This document shows positions 60,749 to 64,000 of a stretch of DNA of 64,000 bases, piece after piece. Under the pieces are notes generated by a model that worked only from the letters and a program-made list of their open reading frames with translations, searched no databases and was not told where the DNA came from. The position numbers were made by a program, and so were the translations under genes. Position 1 is the stretch's first letter. Each line of letters starts with the position of its first letter. Source of the DNA: Alphaproteobacteria bacterium (GTDB lineage Bacteria; Pseudomonadota; Alphaproteobacteria; Micavibrionales; Micavibrionaceae); contig NVUR01000021.1 of the NCBI GenBank assembly GCA_002401965.1, positions 30,074 to 94,073 of the forward strand, in the 5' to 3' direction.

Positions 60749-61936
60749 ATGAAAATCAGAAATTCTATTCAAGCTCTGAAAGATGAGTTTGCAACCTATC
60801 GCAGAGAAATGCACCAAAACCCGCAAACTTCCTTTGAGGAGAGCTTTATCAGCGACCTTATCGCCTCAAAGCTATCGGCTTGGGGTATTGAGCATGAACG
60901 GGGCATTGGCGGGGAAACAGGCATTGTCGCCACAATCCATGGACAATCTAACATGTCAGGCAAAACAATTGCTCTGCGCGCGGATATGGACGCGCTGGAC
61001 ATCACAGAAACACCAAATAAAGACTGGGTTTCGAAAATAGATGGCAAGATGCATGGCTGCGGTCATGACGGGCACAGTGCATCCCTATTGGCAACAGCAA
61101 AATACCTGCAAGAAAACAATGGTTTTTATGGTGTTCTTCATCTAATTTTTCAACCCGCCGAGGAAACAGGTGAAGGCGCGCGTGCCATGATAAAAGACGG
61201 ATTGTTTGAACGCTTTCCCTGTGATGCGATATATGCCATGCATAACTGGCCTTATGCACCATTAGGACAATTCGATATTAATGAAGGTGCCACTATGGCC
61301 AGCGTTGATAGTTTTGAAATTATCATTCAGGGCAAAGGCGGTCATGCCTCTAAACCATATACACTCATTGACCCAATCACAATCGCGGCGCAAATCGTCA
61401 ACGGTCTTCAAATAATCATCAGTCGAGAAGCTGACCCCTTAGATCCTGCGGTACTCAGCATCACAAACATCAATGGTGGTACAGGTGCATTCAATGTCAT
61501 ACCAGATCAAGTGACCCTTACTGGAACAGTACGCACCTATTCCGAAACACTCAAAACCAAGATAGAAAAGCGCATCGGTGAAATATCATCAGGCATCGCA
61601 CAGAGTTACGGCGCGACAACACATTACACATATACCCGCAAAATAGAGCCGACAATCAACGACCCAAAGCATGCACAAATCTGCGCGGAGGTTGCAAGAT
61701 CACTTGATACAAGCGTGAAGACCGACGGAAACCCTTCTATGGGTGGTGAAGATTTTGGCGCATTTTTACAAATCATACCCGGCGCATACATTAAAATCGG
61801 TCAAGCTATTAAAGGTGACACACAGCATCGCTGCTCTCAGGGGCTGCATAATGCTGGATACGATTTTAATGATAATCTTATCCCTATTGCGACAGAATAT
61901 TGGGTACGATTGGTCGAAACCTTGCTAAAAAACTAA
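60749..61936 (+). CDS. M20 family amidohydrolase (hippurate hydrolase-like)
   Basis: The 395-residue cytoplasmic enzyme belongs to the IAA-amino acid/hippurate hydrolase branch of M20 metallopeptidases, which cut N-acyl amino acids. The metal-binding MHGCGHDGH is at residues 101-109, the catalytic FQPAEETGEGARAM at about 134-147, and MHNWPYAPLG and NPSMGGEDFGAFL follow. The ATG at 60749 lies four bases after the YejE-like stop; a frame extension to 60695 overlaps that gene. Co-transcription with a peptide importer suggests use of imported acyl-amino acids or peptides. Confidence 0.88.
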   Translation: MKIRNSIQALKDEFATYRREMHQNPQTSFEESFISDLIASKLSAWGIEHERGIGGETGIVATIHGQSNMSGKTIALRADMDALDITETPNKDWVSKIDGKMHGCGHDGHSASLLATAKYLQENNGFYGVLHLIFQPAEETGEGARAMIKDGLFERFPCDAIYAMHNWPYAPLGQFDINEGATMASVDSFEIIIQGKGGHASKPYTLIDPITIAAQIVNGLQIIISREADPLDPAVLSITNINGGTGAFNVIPDQVTLTGTVRTYSETLKTKIEKRIGEISSGIAQSYGATTHYTYTRKIEPTINDPKHAQICAEVARSLDTSVKTDGNPSMGGEDFGAFLQIIPGAYIKIGQAIKGDTQHRCSQGLHNAGYDFNDNLIPIATEYWVRLVETLLKN

Positions 61937-62023
61937 TTCACTTTCAAAAATATCCATATTTTTATTGCACTGCCATACCCTTATAGTTTAATTATGTATA
62001 TTATAATATAAGCAGGTTCTGTG

Positions 62024-63157
62024 ATGGATGATGAACGCCTAAATTTTCATTTAAAAAATGACGCTACTATTGACGTCGATCAGGCATATAGAGTCGTCAC
62101 ACCGAAATCCTTGCATTATTTCTGGGAAAACGATGATATTCCAGAAGACGAATTTCCGGAAGCACTCAGCTTAAGAATTGCAGAAGAAGAAGATACTGCA
62201 CATATCGAAAAATTCTTTCAGTCCAAAAGAAAACAAGAAGCAGATCCCGATAATTTCATCAAACCGCGCCCCGAAGATCCAGTTAGAAATCTTTCACAAA
62301 AAGGTCAGATCACCCTGATCGAAGATCATAATGAAGATATTACTGCGATATGCTTTGCATTTACGCATTATGTTGAAGGTATGCCAAAACACGAACTGCA
62401 ACAAGATCACACAGAAATTGGCACAGTATTATCCTGTGCAAAAGGTTTGGGACTGACCAGCATTACAATTTCCGCACTTGCATTAGCCATCAAAGAGAAA
62501 AAAGGGCATGATCACCCGATCATTGCAAAAGTGTCCAAAGAAAATAAAGCTGCAAATGGCTTATTCGGGACAGCTCTTAAATGGGGTGTAACAGAAAAAA
62601 CTGATGAAATCATGGCATTATTCAAATCATCTGCTGGCGACACAATGAAACAGGATGAACCAACAACGCCACACGAAGAAACAGAAATTGCAGGATCGCG
62701 TAACTGGTATGTTTTTGATGAAGCGGCCGAAGAAAATGCTAGGGCGCTGCTCTATGCTATCAAAAAAGATAAAAATATACACACGAAAGCTGGTATTGCC
62801 GTTCCTTTTGAGTTCGATAAAGAAGATTTCGATATCTCCTTCGATCATGGGGACAGAATTCCGAACGAATATTGGACCAACACAGTCAATGTTGACCCTG
62901 AAGATCCCGACGCAATAAGAATAGCCGATTTGTATAATGAAAATATCGATGGCGATAACGAAAGTGATCGACACCTAGTCAATCAAGAAAGACAAGCACA
63001 CATTCAGGAGGAAGAGTACACAGAAATAAACGATATCACCGATACTGCCCCCGGGCCATTTGAAAAATTAGATATAAGCAGAAAAGAAGAAGAAGACAGA
63101 GATAATGCTGAAATAGATGCTTATGTACCCGATCAATACAAATTGGACATGGTGTAG
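62024..63157 (+). CDS. Hypothetical protein with GNAT-like domain
   Basis: The 377-residue acidic soluble protein has a region at about 45-200 that resembles an N-acetyltransferase fold: GQITLIEDHNEDITAICFAF, then EIGTVLSCAKGLGLTSITIS and IIAKVSKENKAANGLFGTAL, comparable to GNAT motifs with a conserved Asn-rich motif B. The C-terminal 170 residues are highly acidic and probably unstructured. GTG at 62021 also fits, but spacing to AGG favours the ATG at 62024. Function unknown; it is the last plus-strand gene. Confidence 0.65.
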   Translation: MDDERLNFHLKNDATIDVDQAYRVVTPKSLHYFWENDDIPEDEFPEALSLRIAEEEDTAHIEKFFQSKRKQEADPDNFIKPRPEDPVRNLSQKGQITLIEDHNEDITAICFAFTHYVEGMPKHELQQDHTEIGTVLSCAKGLGLTSITISALALAIKEKKGHDHPIIAKVSKENKAANGLFGTALKWGVTEKTDEIMALFKSSAGDTMKQDEPTTPHEETEIAGSRNWYVFDEAAEENARALLYAIKKDKNIHTKAGIAVPFEFDKEDFDISFDHGDRIPNEYWTNTVNVDPEDPDAIRIADLYNENIDGDNESDRHLVNQERQAHIQEEEYTEINDITDTAPGPFEKLDISRKEEEDRDNAEIDAYVPDQYKLDMV

Positions 63158-63284
63158 TGAATTACTGAGATTATATTTTGGCTTATCAGTGCGATGAGGA
63201 AGTCAAAAATTATAACCATAAGGCCAACAACAATTTCATCGCATTTATTGATTGAAAACTACGATTAGAAAATAAATTGAACCA

Positions 63285-63932
63285 TTAAAGAGAGCTATTG
63301 CTCTTAATTTTTGCAATCCTATTTTTCGTATTAATTATATACGGATGATCGTCACCAAAACTGTTAATATCACTCTTCAGTGACTTCTCAAAATAATCAA
63401 TCGCCTTATCGTACCTACCTTTTCCTTCCCATGCCGACCCAAGGTTATAATAAATTGTTGCCACAGTAGGGTGCCCCTCACCAAGAGATTTAATACTGCT
63501 TTCCAAAGCCAATTCAAAACATTCAATGGCCTGATCGTATTCACGTTTGCCTAGCCACGCTAAGCCCAAATTACCCTGTGTTACAGCCACTCTTGGGTGA
63601 TCCTTCCCGAGAAATTTAAAGTCACTCTTCAGTGACTTCTCAAAATATTCAATCGCCTTATCGTATTCCCTCTTATATTGCCACGCTAACCCCAAATTAC
63701 TGCGATCTGTCGCTACGTCTGGATGATCTTCACCAAGAAATTCAATGCTAATGTCCAATGACCGCTCTGTATATGTAATAGCCTTATCATACTCACCCTT
63801 GCCCAGCCATGCAGCTCCTATATTATTGTAAAATTTTGCGGTGTTTATATGATTTTCACCGAAAATTTTGGTAAAAACCTCCAGTGCTTTCTCAAAATAT
63901 CCAATGGCGGAAGGTGTCAAGGAAGTTGTCAT
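63285..63932 (-). CDS. Kinesin-light-chain-like TPR protein
   Basis: The 215-residue protein is made of about five 42-residue TPR units of the kinesin light chain/NPHP3 type, each with G(E/D)(D/N)HP, (N)LG(L/S)AW and (E/R)YDKAI(E/D)YFEKSL. Two units are almost identical at DNA level (about 63372-63412 and 63619-63660), a sign of recent duplication. There is no signal peptide and the ribosome site is poor, so it may be one end of a longer decayed gene. Such repeats often occur in signalling or accessory proteins; no partner domain is visible. Confidence 0.7.
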   Translation of the reverse strand: MTTSLTPSAIGYFEKALEVFTKIFGENHINTAKFYNNIGAAWLGKGEYDKAITYTERSLDISIEFLGEDHPDVATDRSNLGLAWQYKREYDKAIEYFEKSLKSDFKFLGKDHPRVAVTQGNLGLAWLGKREYDQAIECFELALESSIKSLGEGHPTVATIYYNLGSAWEGKGRYDKAIDYFEKSLKSDINSFGDDHPYIINTKNRIAKIKSNSSL

Positions 63933-63946
63933 GTGAAATTTTCAAA

Positions 63947-64000
63947 TCATGCTGCAATTTTAACTTCCTTTTCACGTTTACTTTTATCAGGATTAAGGCT
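63947..64000 (-). CDS. C-terminal end of an unidentified protein
   Basis: On the minus strand an open frame enters from the right edge and ends with a TGA at 63949-63947. The 17 visible residues (NPDKSKREKEVKIAA at the end) are lysine-rich and too few to identify. It would lie 15 bases upstream of the TPR gene in the same direction. Confidence 0.3.
   Translation of the reverse strand, partial: SLNPDKSKREKEVKIAA

Noticed and set aside
1..64000. CRISPR arrays, insertion sequences or prophage
   Set aside because: No array of regularly spaced direct repeats, no transposase or integrase reading frame, and no phage structural genes were seen.

Overview
The window is the main flagellar locus of an alphaproteobacterium, followed by housekeeping and transport genes. 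The lineage call rests on the combination of CtrA (near-identical over its length, from memory, to the Caulobacter master regulator), FlbD, FliX, FlbT, FlaF, MotE, a DUF6468 protein and a single-cysteine DksA, which together are typical of Alphaproteobacteria. FlhF plus FlhG suggests a polar flagellum. Base composition is moderate and AT-leaning. A Rhodospirillales- or Micavibrio-like bacterium is my guess; the species is not determined.

Layout. 1-2681 (minus): flgB-flgC-fliE-fliQ-fliR-flhB (flhB cut by the window edge). 2736-4226 (plus): a free-standing FlhB C-domain protein, fliO, fliP. 4365-8939 (minus): a motility operon of a MotB-like protein, MotB and a 1000-residue TPR protein. 9044-10086 (minus): cheY-cheZ. 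10356-13673 (minus): fliL, fliM, DUF6468, motE. 13959-17270 (plus): flgF-flgG-flgA-flgH. 17335-19814: a YeiH-type transporter, tRNA-Met, two decayed small genes and dksA. 19947-27434: fliX (minus), then flgI-flgJ-two FlgN-like genes-fliK-flgD-flgE (plus). 27839-30551: flagellin, flbT, flaF. 30605-31102: a FlaG-like gene (minus). 31471-36206: fliF-fliG-fliH-fliN-motA. 36978-46198: flbD, two unknown monocistronic genes, flhA, flhF, flhG and a second FliK-like protein. 46223-49106 (minus): fliI, a CheD-like protein, fliJ and a small unknown. 49279-49983: ctrA. From 50113: pgsA, pyrD, a degenerate EAL protein, then a YejA/YejB/YejE peptide importer interleaved with kdsB, a histidine phosphatase, a TPR protein and an MFS transporter, then an M20 amidohydrolase, a GNAT-like protein and a kinesin-light-chain-like TPR gene.

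How it works together. Nearly all of the export apparatus, basal body, rod, rings, hook and filament is here, with the regulators expected for a CtrA to FlbD/sigma54 cascade. I find sigma54 -24/-12 elements matching 10 or 11 of 12 consensus bases in front of flgB, fliM, flgF and flgI, with weaker ones at fliX, fliL and fliF. A TTAA-N7-TTAA CtrA box precedes flagellin, and ctrA has a helically phased array of TTAA half-sites. FlbT and FlaF sit directly after flagellin, as expected for filament checkpoint control.

The less ordinary parts are the MotB-like partner with a degenerate OmpA domain and no membrane aspartate, the CheD-like protein keeping the Thr/Cys/His triad between fliI and fliJ, the stand-alone FlhB switch domain without an NPTH site, tandem FlgN-like genes, two FliK-like proteins, and regulatory dyads in front of flagellin and fliF. 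No CRISPR array, insertion sequence or intact prophage was seen.
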